From: Paragonimus westermani
Taxonomy: Eukaryota > Platyhelminthes > Trematoda > Plagiorchiida > Troglotrematidae
Assembly (NCBI GenBank): GCA_008508345.1
Contig: QNGE01000964.1
Location: 1-64,000 of the forward strand
Length of the DNA: 64,000 nucleotides
Direction: 5' to 3'
Shown here: one piece after another, positions 1 through 13,249 of the stretch
Position numbering within the stretch: the stretch's first letter is position 1
Layout of the letters: each line of letters opens with the position of its first letter
The notes under the pieces: generated by a model
The model's input: the letters and a program-made list of their open reading frames with translations, nothing else
The model's database searches: none
What the model was told of the DNA's origin: nothing
Position numbers and translations under genes: made by a program

Positions 1-3000
1 ATTCGTGCGCGCTCGCTGGTTTCGGTTGCGCGTTACACTTGCTTACACTCGGTCCGGAAAAGCGTCAACCGACAGACGTTAAGTGTCTTCCTGAGCACCA
101 TAACCCTGTTCAGTGAAATCAGTTCATTTGGGAATCTAGACTAATGACAACCCATCCCACATTGGTGGAAACTGGCTCTGTTCGAGGTAATGCATTTCTC
201 ATCGCCAGCCTTGGCTCATGCTTACAGAAGTGTCTGTTCAGATTCAACTTGAGAATTAGCAGTCACTCGTCCATGAGAGGTTTTCTGCATTTTTAAAGTA
301 ACCATGAGATACTCTAACCTGTCTCTATCCAATCAGGAAGGATTTCTACTCATTCACAATTTCCTGGCGCCGCGGGAACTTCTGCACCAACGTGGTGTGT
401 ACACGTGGCTTGACCATGACATTCCAGACAGAACCACACATATGCCTTATGAAGCGGCAACAATACGACGAATACAATAACATATAACTGGCAAAAGCCT
501 ATCGAGGGAGGAAAATGACGGTCCATAAAATATTTGAAGCAAGAACTACCAGAGGATGGATTATACGTTGAAAAATTTGGTTAAAGAGGCGTAAGGTCGC
601 ATCGGTTTACTGTTTCTAGGGCTGTGTCAGGACTAGCAATCCAAACCCTATCAAAAATTGTCCACCTAACGACAAAAATTGAACGTCGAATGAGATGAGA
701 CAAAATCTGTTGGGATTGGGGAAGAAAAATTCAAAATCTGATAGGCGATTAGACCCTTATCTAAACGGAGCTCCGCCAGTAGCTCGTAAACGTCCGGATT
801 TTTTTAATCTTGTGAATCGTTAAGTCAGTACGCAATCACGGGTGGTGAGAGGTTGCACAATGTTTTCTATCGTGATAGGTTTTGTGCTACCACGAACGAG
901 GCGCTACCTCACATACTAACTGGTAAAACGCAAAATGATCATGTAAACTAAAGCGAATAACACAGTTTGGAATTTTGGCGGAATTTGGGGGGAAATAACC
1001 AATTCAACCAATTGGTATGTAGTGATGGCAGACATTCCATCATGGAACTGACCACATGCGCAGTTTTATAACACATGAAATTTGTTGGGTGTTTTAACAA
1101 ATGGCTCGAGGCAGGTGGACAGAACCAGCACTGTAAGATTCTAAGGCGATCTTGTGCAGTATATGTGTGAAGTAAAATTACGTCTTACTCAACAGCTTAG
1201 GTGTGCACATCGTGTGTGTGTTGGCTGATAACCCCCTACAGCTGGGTGCCAATAATTATAAGTTGAAAGCGTACCGAGATTATCAGATTGTTACAAACGG
1301 AGGAGTATCCATCGATAAGTGTATGTGGACCATAAAACCGTTTTTACTATGTTTGTATGTCTCAAATAAAACTTTGAACAAGCACAGTCTCCCTGAAGTT
1401 GTCAACAGGTCCCCAAACCCAGAACAATATATCTAGTGAGGCAAACGATAGCTCAAGCCGATTCGCAGAGCACGTAGCGTAATGCCCTGCAGAACTGGCC
1501 TCTTTCATTTGGATGTTACTCGGCCGTTTTCAAAGATATCTTCGGAAAAACAGGGTTTTGGTAAGAACATGAAGTTTACTAGGGCCAAAAATTGTTCTAA
1601 GCACTGCTCAGAGCGATTAGAATTCTTTCCGGCCTTGATTACTTACCACAGTTCTTCCCAAATATGATAGAACTTCGCCGACAATGCAATGCCTGCTTCT
1701 GAGGCCCGGTTTCGAGATCTGCTGTGGGTGGTGAGTCTTTTGCCGTATACTAAATCGTACATTACTGGAAGGTACAGGCCGAGACGCCGTAACAACAGTA
1801 CCATCAGTTGCAGTCGCTCGCGGGGTTTTCTGTAATCCAAATGAAGCAAATGGGTGAGCGTACCCTTCGTGGATGCGCACTGAGGACTTCTGAGGGGTAG
1901 CTTATTAGTCTTCGGCTGGCAGCCGAATATGAACGTGCAGTATTCGAATAGAGATCGTGCGCACACTTTATATAGGTTTAGTCAAGCACCAAGAAGAAAG
2001 CGCCAGTGCTCGGTGTCAGCTATTTCAGTCTGTTTTCAGCTGCACTGAAAGATTTGTGTCTGGGAAAGTTGAATGAGTTTTTCGGAGAAAAGACTGAGTA
2101 GTAGTTAGACAGTAGTGTGTGACCAAAAATACAGTCATATCTTCTTGATATGACTCCGGTGATGATCTGTATGTGTGTGTTTCAGCGCAGACAGCCTTAA
2201 TTAACCTCACGCTGTTTAGATGAATCGTTCGCGATTCCAACCTGCATCACGAGCAAGAGATAACGGCCAATAGACCAGGTCTACATTCTGACGGCAGAAT
2301 CTTAACCCATACTGACCCACGCACCCTATCCAGAACGTTGTCGTGTTGTCTACTAGCATTAAGCAGCCGGTACACATGAAGGGTTTTCCCCCACCACCCC
2401 TTCCTTCGCGATCTGCCCACAAATCTCACATCCTTAGTATCCCATTCTCATTGTCAACGATGGCCTCGTGCATCCTGGTATAATCCATTTCAACAACCAG
2501 AGATTCACGATCCATAAAAACTTGAATTAGTTCAAAAACTTAGTTTGCAGGCTAGGTGTATCTGTATATAAACAGTCTCAGAAATGAACCGCCATGGTGC
2601 CTTCAGACGACAGGTTCGGGGGAGTACTAGAAAGGCATGTTGAATGTGAGGATGCTCTGGGAGGCCTGTATATACGCAAAGGCAGGCAGATCGCACTCTG
2701 TGCTATTCAAGTGGAAGTCTAACCACTGAAATAATACTTGATAACCGGCTACAAGTTTGGACAGTATGGTAAGCAGATTGCGAAATATTCGTGGGCGATT
2801 CTGACGGCGGCCCTTTTTTCAAAGCTCCGGTGATGCCCATCACCGTTGATTTGGCCGAAATTTTTGGTGGTATTTTCGGTCTTCCGCTTATGCAAAAACG
2901 ATTGAGGCTTCCGGTACGTTTGGGTGGATATTCGTCGGCTTTAACAGGGCACCGGTGAATGTTACTGCACATGCACTACAGCACCTGATGGAGATTAGAT

Positions 3001-5535
3001 ACACGGACTGATGTATGCCAGTGTATGTCATTGTGCATCAATGGTTTACCCAAGGTCAGTGAGGTACCGTGTAGGACTTCTCACGAATGCTATTAGTTTC
3101 TCACTTCAACTAATTGAAACTTCAGTTAATTAACTTGCTTTCAACGCTGGCCCCCTCCGTTGACAGTGCACAAATGCTTATCTTTCCGTCTGCTGATGAG
3201 CTTGAATGCTAATCGTAGACCGTGATTTCTTCGGTGGTTATGGTAAAAAGAACTTATTTTACGGCACTTTCCGCTTTATTACCTCGGTACATGATAAACA
3301 AACTGAAATCACCGAAATATGTAACGCGGACTCATATTTGTTTGTTTTAACTGGCCGTTAATTAAAAACGGCCTAATCCTGTTATTTTTGGAATTCGATA
3401 TGACTGCCGTTGTGGTTGTTTGCCTGTTAGTAAATGAATGCCGAAATAATGTATATCTAGACGAACAATACTACAGGTATTATTTATGAAACCAGTAACG
3501 GGATATTTTTTCTTTTCGGGAAATGGATTTTATTGGTCTTCAAGTCGATATTTGAGAACCATTGTATCAGATTTAAGCTGCTTCCATGTAATCCGGGGCA
3601 GAAGTGGTCACAACTGCGGTGTGTGGATGACCGCTGCTGTCTCCGCTTTCAGTGGACGACTGCGTGTGCAGCATTCTTCCAAATGGGTGACCTTGCAGTG
3701 ACCTGGACTATATACCTGGTCGGATAAACTCCGTAAAAGAACGGCGTTCAGTCTTGAATATCAGTGAACCTAAGGTGATTTGATATTTCTCTGCGCGATC
3801 TTTGTCAATGAGTTTCACCCAAATCGGCACATGCCCACATTTTTTTCCATGCACAACCAACTCGGCCACTCTCTGAGATCAAAACACTCCCCATACCTTC
3901 TGTGCAAACAACATTGCTTAGTGGTACGTGCTTGTGAACCATGGAAATCGCTGCTGGAAACTGCACAGCAGGTGGCCAGCACTCGATTTTGCGAACAGAG
4001 GCTGGATGAGTACGTTAAGAGTGGTTCATAAACAGATTTTGTGGCCTCAAATATCGTCTTCACCGAGACCCGGATCTCCAGTAAGTTAATAACAATTGGC
4101 TAAACCCCGTTTGTTTTCTTGCTTGTCTGATCTTTTGGTGAACGTTGACTGCATGTCTAATTTCTTCATTCTAAGCGTCTGAAATGTCATTGATGCTGGT
4201 GTGTCTCCGCGGCACTTCCATTGTTGATCGTAAATAACTCCCGTTCAACGTTTTCCCTTTATTTTCTTCCCCTTTCATTGGACATTATTTTACGAAACTT
4301 CCTAAAGCGTCTGGAAATCTGTGCCGTACTCTGACCCAATTTAAACCTGCTGTTGTGAACCATGTAATTCTGCTTATCAGAGAACAGTATTGTTACGGTT
4401 TGTTACTAACGAGGTAACACAAATCTCCTGTAAAACGTTATCAAGTTGTGAGCCGCCATTTGAAACCCGGACCACCCGAAAATTCAAGTTTCTTGGTCCG
4501 CCAATCCTCGTGAATCCTCACGGGTGCAGTTCCTAACGGCGGTCTATGGGAGCTGTCTCCCCATTCCTCCAAGTCCAGGGAACCCGAAACATAATGACCG
4601 ATGAAATATCTGTTTCAGGCGGGAAGGCAAGCTCACCGTATCAGGAGGCTGCTGAACATCTGCTCTTCGCTAAAGATTTCATAATTTTCTATCATTTGGT
4701 TAACGTCACAAACTGGCTGTTCTGGGGTTGCACCCAAAAAGAACACGGAAAAACGCACTATAGCACGCATCGAGGATATCACCCTAAATAACTGCGGCAA
4801 GAAAGTTTTGTACAAACGAGCATTCCATGTATAGAATATGCTAACAGATTCAGCCAACCTTGCAAGATTCTAGAGGCGCCTACTGTGTCGAGTGTGGAAC
4901 GAAGAGGAATGTTTGGGGCTAGTGTCAGGTTTGCTCAGAGTGGGCTTGTGTTCGAGACAGAAGGGAGAAGCTGAAGTTGTCGGCAGAACACTGGGCCCAC
5001 TTTCTCCAGCCTACACGTGCGCAGTTAGGCTTAAGTACACATCAATGGGGAGCGTCAGACTACATGAAAGATTGAACCATTCCAGGAGGTCGCTAAAGCC
5101 TTCTCGGGCACGTTTCGTTTTCCTACGTGGTTGCTTACCCCATGAATAGTATTTCTCTTGACGACATTAGGTACGCCTCTAGAGGTCGTTTTCGGGCATC
5201 ACTAGACTCTTACCAACTCAAAACATGGACCAGTAACTTCACCTTTCACTTGTCACTTACCCTGATTCCCCTGTTTTCAATTATCGCTTTTCAGATCAAC
5301 AAACGTTGGACTGACAGCAAATGAGAGAATCCGACTGAATCTGAGAAGCTTCGCCCCCTGCTGCGGTTGGTAATCGTTGAGCTGCTGCCGTTGAAGGTTC
5401 CTGCCTCGTAGATCGAAAGTTACGCATCGGCAGCGATCAAGCGATTAAGTGATTACATGGATTTGAGGCATTGTCCGGGGTAACTAAACCCAGTTGGTTT
5501 GTCTTGTTCGGTGTCGAGAAGGCGTCATTTGACCT
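1..5535. other. No recognisable gene
   Basis: I read both strands and found only short frames with no recognisable domain, no convincing exon set and no clear repeat. The first 60 bases are rich in CG dinucleotides compared with the next kilobases. They could be the edge of an element outside the window, but nothing identifies them. Confidence 0.5.
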
Positions 5536-5539
5536 AAGA

Positions 5540-8260
5540 GGCACCTACTGAGAGCAGAGTGTATCACCGCTATCAGGGTTTACAGGTAGTGCCAAGAAAA
5601 GGGTATGTTTACCCGTGTGTTTTAAGTAGACTGGAATCTAGCATCGCTTTAAACTGGCCTGAAGAAACGCAACTACTCACCTCAGTAGAGAAGTTGTTTC
5701 AACAGATATTAACCTCACAAGGAAAGAACTGTTGCATAATCACGGTCCAGAGACGATGCATGCAGAATTTTATGTCCCCACCTACCGCCATCACTGGGTG
5801 TGACGAAGAACCGCTCTGCTCGACCTAGTTCGAAGTGATGTGTGAGAATCAAATCAACGCGGATTCATGAGTCAGGTGGATGCAGGTCGGATATTTCAAG
5901 TCGAGACACGTACGCGATATTTCTTAAGCCAATGACTAGCTTAGAAGCTGTACACTGAACGCGTTCACCCTTTTCTCAAATCAGTATACATAACCTGATT
6001 AGCACGCTCGAGTAGAGGCTTCGTAAATCATTTGGAACACTTTCGTGTACATGGGGCAGGAAGCGTATGTAGTCATCTTGAGAGTGGAAAATCCTTCCTT
6101 TGCCGCCACCTCGTGGTGATGCGAATAAGTTAGACGGCGGCCAGACGTCCATATCTTTCTCCGATCAACTTATATGGTTTCCATTGTGCTGGATCAAAAG
6201 AGGTTGCCAGAGACCCAGCCGAGGGACGCGTGGGCACAATTACCGTCATTTACCGAGAGCATCCAGCCGGCCTACTAGCGCTTAATTGTGTTACAGTAAG
6301 TCTGTAATCTACTGGGGTCACTGGCTTTTCATATTTTTGGGTCATCGGTGTACCAAAGGGATATGCTGTATGGGAAGTCGTAAATAGAAGACGGAAGAAG
6401 ACCAAGCGGTGACCCTTGAGGAACCATCGCAGAAGCCGGTAAAGAAGACAAAAACCCTGATTCGGTTTCAAATCTAAAAGTTCTGTCGTTTAAGTAAAAA
6501 ACCTCTCCGTGGATACCACAAGTTTATAATGTGCCTGAGGGTTCCATGTGGGACATGACAAGAAGCCTTGAAGAAATCCAAGAAGATAGCATTTGAGATT
6601 AGACCGTCGGCTCCTGCCTCCGTCAAACTGTCTTTGAGGATGAGCATATTTTTTTACACATGGCCAGTAAGGAAGGGAGCCATGTTGGCAGCAGAAATAG
6701 AGACCTGTCTGTGACATGCGCCTGACGATGGTACGTTTTAATAGGCGCTTCATTATCTTGGGTGGTGCGGAAGTGAAGCTGATTGGTCGATAATTATACG
6801 GGGAATGCCGGTCATCTGCTCTGAAGATGGACGTGACCGAGGATTATTTCCACGAAGTTGGGAGTATGTTAGTGCGGGTTGTTTGTTTGAACAGCTTCTA
6901 GGAAGGTTCGGCCAGACCATTGTCGCTTCTTTAGAAATCTTTCCGTAGTTGTCCGGACCAATCGCACTGTAAGAATAAGTCCTGTATAAAAGACCTTCGA
7001 CATCTAATGCAGAGCACAGCAGTAAGAAGCGATTGTCGAAGGCTCCGCAGTGGTAGATTAAGGCTTCTTTTCGGCGGTGCAGGGATGTATACTGCCGATC
7101 AGTACCTTATACATAACTCGGCCAAAACCAGCGTTGCCGGCGAAGTCTCCCCGTCGAACAGTCAAAAAGAAAGAGGTGGAGGTTCATTTTTTCTCGGTCG
7201 AAGCATTTGCCTAAATATGGAGATTTTGTTCGCATGGGCGTTTCGGAGACTTATTTCTTGAACAAGTTCAGTGTGTTTACGGATTCCCTGTCTGCGATTA
7301 TTGCGAGCAGTATGCAAAGCGCCCAGGTTCAGCAAATTTCCTGTAAGCTGTTGCTTTGAGGAAAACTGGAAACGATCATTAGAAGGACGACGTATTCCGC
7401 ATGAAAGAAGTGAACGATGGAAGTAACTGCACTTATTATTCGACACTGAATAAACGTCCCCCTTCGGAATCGAGCACTGGAACGCATGATAGTTCTGGTC
7501 CATAGAATCGCGTTTGAGCAGTGATCCCAGGTGGCTTTCCAGGCCAATGGAATTAACCCGACTGAAATTCCGAAGTGTGATATCTCGTTGGTTGCTGTAG
7601 CCAGTGATAGATGAGTCCAAAGATCAGCAGGAAATGGCCACCATGTCTAAGTGGCGGCTTGATGATCAATCTGTCTATCAGGTGTCCCTTGTTATGGATC
7701 ACCAGATCCAGCAGGGGAGGGAACGTGGCCAGAACGACGCTGCCTCGGGACACTGACACGTTACCAAAAGTATCACTATCGATACGGAATTGGAGAATCC
7801 GCTTTCACAGTCCTGAAGAGACACCGATGTCTAGCTTATCTTGTGTGCATTGGGGTGACCCGTAACAAGTTGATGAGGAAAACGCCATAATCTCGGAGAG
7901 TTTTCCAGGAGTACAAGGAAAGCCTCATCATCGGAGAAGTTGAAGGAAGAATTACGGTGAATAGCTTTAACTAGGAGTGTGTCATGGTCGTGCAAATTTA
8001 ACGAGTGCCACAGAGCGCCGCTTTTGTCAGATTCTGCTTGAGGAAAGTTGCACAGCCCACAGACCCCGTCGAGCGGAGTCAGCCGGGTAAAAATAGCACC
8101 CAAGATTACATAGTTAACTTTCTTTGATATCGCCTATGAACCAGGTCTCCGTCGAGGCAGCAATGTGTGATTAAGAGTCGTGAACTAGGTGTCTGATTTC
8201 CGGTAATTTATCGAACAAACCCAGACGGTCCGTGTACGTGCATTTAAAGGCCACCTCCTT
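5540..8260 (-). mobile_element. CR1-like LINE, decayed (endonuclease plus reverse transcriptase)
   Basis: Conceptual translation of the minus strand, with many frameshifts and stops, follows the order of a non-LTR retrotransposon pol protein. The APE endonuclease start (reading like LFDKLPEIRHLVHDS) lies near 8230-8140, and its middle (FSDDEAFLVLLENSPRL) near 7950-7890. The end of the nuclease (LDLVIHNKGHLIDRLIIKPP) lies near 7710-7650. A linker covers 7600-7160. RT palm pieces follow: ILKDSLTEAGADGLISNAIF near 6650, VPQGSPLG near 6440, and YTDD, standing for the catalytic YADD, near 6350. The C-terminal region after RT (SKLVIGLRNIAYVSRLEISD, RVDLILTHHFELGRA) runs to about 5640. Known of the family: copies move by target-primed reverse transcription. 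This copy cannot make protein. It is head to head with the next LINE. Clade assignment is by memory of CR1-like proteins and is approximate. Confidence 0.85.
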
Positions 8261-8299
8261 GGTTGCCTGTGAGAAAAGAGATAAAGAATTGTGTAAAAG

Positions 8300-10450
8300 G
8301 CGGTTTGGAAACTCAGACCCAATATTGAGGAGGTACTAGCTGGTTCACGACACTAGCTCTCATACCCTTGCCTCAAAGGAAACTTAGCTCCCAGAAAATA
8401 CCAGTGACTATGAACTGCATGTTCCCGAGTACTCATCGTGCCGAACGGACTTCGTCTGTGGACGTATGAGAGGCTGCACTGTCTTCCCAAGCCAAAAGCT
8501 CCCGGCACCAAGTGCCATACAGTAATTTACAATCCCAGAAAAACGTGACGTACTCCTGTTCAACCTCTAGCTTTGCAGTAATAACAGGTCCCTTGTCGGT
8601 GTTACATACCGTTCACTCTCACGCAGAGCGTCCCGGCGACAAGGCCGTTCTTGCTTCGCTGGACCGTCTGTTGACTACACAGCGACACCTGTCTTTCATT
8701 AAGAGTGACTTCAACGCACCCGAACTCAGCTATTTGGTTGCCTTTCACGAAAATTCTGGCTGAGGACTCTCGTAATATTTGGCAATGTTGATACATGAAA
8801 AATCCGGACAAAGCGTGTCTAACTATCTACAACGCACAGTTCAGGACAGACAACTTACTTATTTAATCTAATATCAGCAATGTGTCTCATCTGTTAGCTG
8901 GGGCTGATCATCAAACCACCGTTGGAGTGTTGTGACCAAATGTTACAGGTTCTGATCTTATCTTTCCGGCTTCAAAGTTCCGAAGTTTCCAGGAAGCAGA
9001 CTAACGCACCAAGGAAATTCCTAAGTACACTTGACTTCATATCTGACTACATGTACTCAAACAACCCTTAGTTTAGCTCTACCTCCCACGATGCTGCCGA
9101 GGTATTTGTTCTTCGCCAACTGTGGAGTCCCTCCTCTTGCTCACCGATTCTGCGGGACGTAAATCGCCTCCGTAATGTGCGTTCTCGTCTATTCTCTAGG
9201 CAGAAGCTGATGGTTAAGCAAGAAGGTTGCTGCATACCAAACAGCTGCAGGCTGGAAATCCGTTAACACACTCACCGAGTGCAGTCGAAAACCTCACTGG
9301 TAACCCACGAGAATGGGAATTTTCTTTTCAAGTACCTGCGCCGCCGGAGAAAAATAAGTTCCTAGCGCTTTCTTTGCGGATTCCCGACAGAGAAACCTGC
9401 TGCAACGACCAAATGGTTCTCGAGATGTTCAGAAAATACCATTTGGAGTGCCTATCGAAAGATCCTACATAAGAGAATCCTGACGGCTGACTCCTCTGTG
9501 CTTATTCTTTGTCATTGTTTGAGCTGATAAGTTGAACATCTGGAAAACTCATGATCCTAGTGCATTACAGATTGGCAATGGCCGTTGTAAACGTTGGTCG
9601 GATGATTGAAGTTTCCCAATAAATGACAGCAAATGTGTATATATGTCGCTCGAAAAACATTCAGGGAACCTATCCGTGATACACAACACACAGAGTGTAA
9701 TATGTCACAAAATGTGACTTGTAGCCAGATCACGGGATTTGGCTGTCGTCTGGTTTATCCCTTTCTGATCACAACCATATGGACGCCAAAATGGGAGTTG
9801 TGACTCTTGGAATGATAAAAAGGAGCCTTTCCCCGCTTAGACAGGCACGCCTTTCAAACACTTCACCGAGCCCGTACAAGACTTCTGCTGGAGTAAGTTA
9901 ATCAAGTCACTTACACCGGTCTGAAAAAGGACACTCGCAAGCGAACGTGTCCAGCGAGTAGACACCAAAATGATCAATGTATTGCGGCACCTCTCCTACG
10001 AGTCCCGACCCAAAAGTCTTGAAATGCATCCAGTTGGGTTTCGAAGACCCCGCGGTGACCTAATTCCTACACACTTCTGTGCACCAATTATTTACATCTG
10101 TAGGTGATAACAGTCGCAGGTTCACGACAAGAACCTCCATAGCATCGACCCCAGATCTATCTTAGGCAACAGTTCTTCTCTTATAGGGTTATCACCTGGA
10201 GATTGTTAGCTGCTCTTCTATGGACCGTCTCAAAGTGTTACTGGACTCCCAGCTTATTAAGAAACTATCTGATTAGTAATTGACTCTATCCTGTTAGATT
10301 GCTATTTTTCCCTGTTCTTGGTACTCTCTGTAACCCCCCAAAGCCACTCTACACCCTGTTTCCAGTGAATGCCTCTCAGGTCAACAGAAAACTGCACGAC
10401 AAACTGACTGGATTCGAGTAATTTGGGACCCAGCCTCAAACCTGTGTGCA
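8300..10450 (+). mobile_element. CR1-like LINE, decayed, most of the RT deleted
   Basis: On the plus strand, broken frames read in order through an APE endonuclease: LVHDTSSHTLASKET near 8340, a region ending HLSFIKSDFNAPELSYLVAF near 8690-8750, and YRFSSYLSG-like sequence near 8950. A linker follows near 9230-9470. Sequence then jumps to the region after RT: IWKTHDPSALQ near 9540, LPINDSKCVYMSLEKHSGN near 9620, ERVQRVDTKMINVLRHLSYE near 9950, and RRPRGDLIPTHFC near 10050. The RT palm with its YADD motif is therefore mostly missing around 9480. The endonuclease end differs in sequence from the minus-strand LINE beside it but reads as the same broad family. The 3' limit is set by loss of recognisable protein, about 180 bp before the start of the rhodanese gene. 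Confidence 0.8.
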
Positions 10451-10641
10451 AATAACCGAATCGCTTAATTTAAATAATTGAATAATCGTCCTACGTGACT
10501 CATTGTTTACTTCCTCTGCTGTGAAAGCAGAGCACACGTTGTCATTATAGTGAACAGGTTAAGGTTTGATATGTTCAATGATGTCACCTTCGATTGCACT
10601 GTTGGCCTTGAGGGTTATTGACCTTGTTGTAGTGTTTGTTG

Positions 10642-11264
10642 ATGATGGCTGTTCGTTTCCCGGTTCTGAGATTTTATATCCGAACGGCCTCGACGTTTGT
10701 TAGCGGCACTCGAACTTACAGTTATGGTACGTTTAGACTTTTATAAAATATCTCCTGCGTATAAGACCTTCGCTGTTTGCCACGGAGACATTTCTCTATC
10801 AAGCATCAAAACGTCGAATCTCACAAAGATAAGTTTCCCGAAAACCTTTGCGGTAAGCGTAGTATAAACTACTACGAGCTGTCCGCTTTGCTGAACGAGT
10901 ACTCGGTGTTTCTTATCGATGTGAGGGGAGCTGACGATTTTGCCCAAATTGGACATATACCCGGGGCAATCAACATTCCGCGTGAGTATGCCTTGCTTTC
11001 AATACATTTTGATTTAGTTGCTGAGCTTAAGACCGCATTAACACTACCAGATGAGGTCTTTGCTAAGAAATATGGTGTGAAAAAACCAAGGCATTCCGAT
11101 GAAAATATTGTGTTCTACGGTCTCTCGGATGTCCTTTCATCAGCTGCGAACGAGATAGCTCATGGCCTTGGTTATAAAAAGTATTGTGCTGTTCAGTTTC
11201 TACTTTTTGTAGGTCAAAATTTTATCCGGAGGGATGGGCCGGGTGGTCCGCCATGTTGCCGTGA
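10642..11264 (+). CDS. Rhodanese-domain protein, mitochondrial-type leader, 4 exons
   Basis: Joining 10642-10726, 10766-10981, 11018-11180 and 11213-11264 gives 516 bases: 171 residues and a TGA stop. The introns are 39, 36 and 32 bp, each with GT and AG ends (GTACGT..ATAAG, GTGAGT..GATTTAG, GTATTG..TTTGTAG). Every junction restores the family sequence. The start is the first of two adjacent ATGs, with an in-frame TAG at 10630-10632. Residues 1-39 are rich in Arg, Ser, Thr and Tyr, nearly free of acidic residues, and end in RRHFS, a mitochondrial-import type leader. The single rhodanese domain (about 60-168) shows LIDVR at 78-82, GHIPGAINIP at 91-100 and the closing FYPEGWAGW at 158-166. Known of the family: single-domain rhodaneses move sulfane sulfur using a loop cysteine after the strand corresponding to IVFY (131-134). 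Here Gly135 occupies that place and no Cys follows, so sulfurtransferase activity is doubtful. It is nearest to the TSTD/heat-shock-67B2 type. Confidence 0.87.
10727..10765 (+). other. Intron 1 of the rhodanese gene, 39 bp
   Basis: The donor is GTACGT after TTATG and the acceptor is ATAAG before ACCTTCG. It interrupts codon 29 after the first base (phase 1). Removing it fuses the ATG-led leader exon to the frame that carries the rhodanese domain. Neither exon makes sense alone: the second has an in-frame TAA just upstream, inside the intron, and no ATG before the domain. Confidence 0.8.
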
Positions 11265-13245
11265 CTGTAACTCTCCTCTCAGGATGACTTGGAAAATTTG
11301 CTCAATTTTCGCTGCGAAAAATGCATTTCCCTTGTCGATTCCCACTGAACACCTCCCATGTTTCGTTTATGCTCTACATGTACCCTGTAAATTTCCGGTT
11401 GTCTATGGTTATACCTCGGGGCTTATTTTTTAAATTGTGAACTTTGTTTTCGTTTGTTTCACATCCTTACCTGCTTTTTTATCGGCAGCTTTTCCTAAAT
11501 CTGTTTTCTCACTGTTGGTTTAGTAAACGTGTTGCCAGTTCGATGTAGTACTTATTTTCTGCGTACATTTCCGGTGACTTGTTTAAAAGCCTAGACGTTC
11601 CTTCGCACGTAGTTCGCAGTAATCCTCGTCACCTAGTGTTACTGATATAAAAGCAAACACCGTATTTTTGTTGATGGGAAATATCGAAAACAAACTGCTC
11701 CTAAGTGTAAAATCATAAAAAACGTCAGGTTTGATGCAGCTGGCTGTACTTAACAGATTAAGCGTTTGCTTGAGGACAATTCAGCGACATACGTCTTTCG
11801 GTAATTATCACACAGGCACGAGTCTGTAGAGTTAAACAAGCGAATTATTCAGGGACCAAATGGGTATATATTTGTGGGTATGTATGTCCAACTCGAAATA
11901 ACTACATGCAATGGGAAACTTGTTGCAGTATATAAAAAGACATTGTGAGAATTAAATATTGAAGAAGATTTAGTTTAACATGCTGAATTAACGTGCGAGC
12001 GATTAACCAACTGAACTGAGGGTGAGCTTCGATGTATGCTTTACACTTGAGTGCGTTGGATGCCTCCAGATATTCCTACTCAACCGAACAAACGTTTAAT
12101 TGCGTACAAAATTTTACGATCAAACGTGTATAAATGACAACCGACCATTGGAAGGTCGGTGCTAGATGTTTAAGATCGCCACACAATTCCTCTGTAGAGT
12201 GTCGATCAGAGAACTTAGTTCGATACGATAAGGGTGTTTTGTTCAACGGGAACCGTTGATAAGACCACGAGTGAGCCAATGACCGGCTACCCCATAGTTT
12301 TACCCAAACGCTGGGGATCTGGACAAATAATTCCCAATGGGGTGAATACTCGGCTGACTGGTGAGTTCGCAAAGAGGATTTCCCACGGATTTACAGTCCG
12401 TAGCACTGATTCGACAGATTGATCGAACATCTTGAGAACACTACAACTGTCTTGAGCCAGTTCATTCGGTTATGGACGGTGGAGATAATGTGTTCGCTCG
12501 TGATACTTTAGACGATTCTTCGTCGAAAACCGAAGCGACTTTTAAGCTTAAATCATCGGAACTTAGTGAATTTTCCAGTTTGTGACATTATCTCTAGGAC
12601 TCTTCAACAATGGCGGTCAAATATCTTTTCATGACCTTACCGTGCCATTTCACTTCTCGAAAAGAGTGTCAGAACGTGATTGGTAGGATTTGTTCCGGAT
12701 CGGATTGTCACAGTGAGCAAGGTCAAAAGGCGCCCGCGCACACTACTCGCTGTGTAGCTAGTGTTAATCCGAAGAAATAAGACCAGGAGCCGCGTGAGTG
12801 GAGGTCTTTGTGGTCTAGAGGCCGGTGCCAGGTGACCAAATAGTCGGTTAATATGCAATAGAGGCTCCTGTCTTTCGTAAATAAAAATAGAGGCTAAAAT
12901 AGTAGTCTAATTTGTAAAGAAAGATACTGATTATTTTACTGTAATAGAAGTAGTGGAAAAACAAAAGCTTAAGGTTAGGACGAAAACAAGACGTTGGTCG
13001 TATAGTGCACTAACAAAGCTAAAGAAAAGAAAAGACAGAGGGCCACCATGACCCAGGCTTCCGAAAGGAGGATAGGTGATTTAACAAACGATGGCGGTTG
13101 TTGAGTGACACTAATAAAGAAGGGATAAAATAGTCATAAGTTGCTTGCGTCTAACGTACTCATTGTCTCTGCTGACACTTTACCATAAGCACACTGATGA
13201 CCTAACCAGCCGAGATGGCCAGCGCATTTACGGCGGTGCCCATCA
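11265..13245. other. No recognisable gene
   Basis: This stretch follows the rhodanese stop codon. The first few hundred bases must include its 3' untranslated region, but I see no canonical AATAAA close to the stop; an ATTAAA lies near 11953. No coding exon, repeat or known element could be recognised further on. Confidence 0.4.
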
Positions 13246-13249
13246 TAAC

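Noticed and set aside
7162..7620. 152-codon minus-strand frame as a host gene
   Set aside because: It is the linker between endonuclease and RT of the CR1-like LINE and is in order with the neighbouring LINE pieces.
10777..11433. Rhodanese as a single 218-codon frame starting at 10777
   Set aside because: That start is TTG, and the frame reads through three introns. It replaces the conserved NIPLAEL and YPEGWAGW with unrelated residues.
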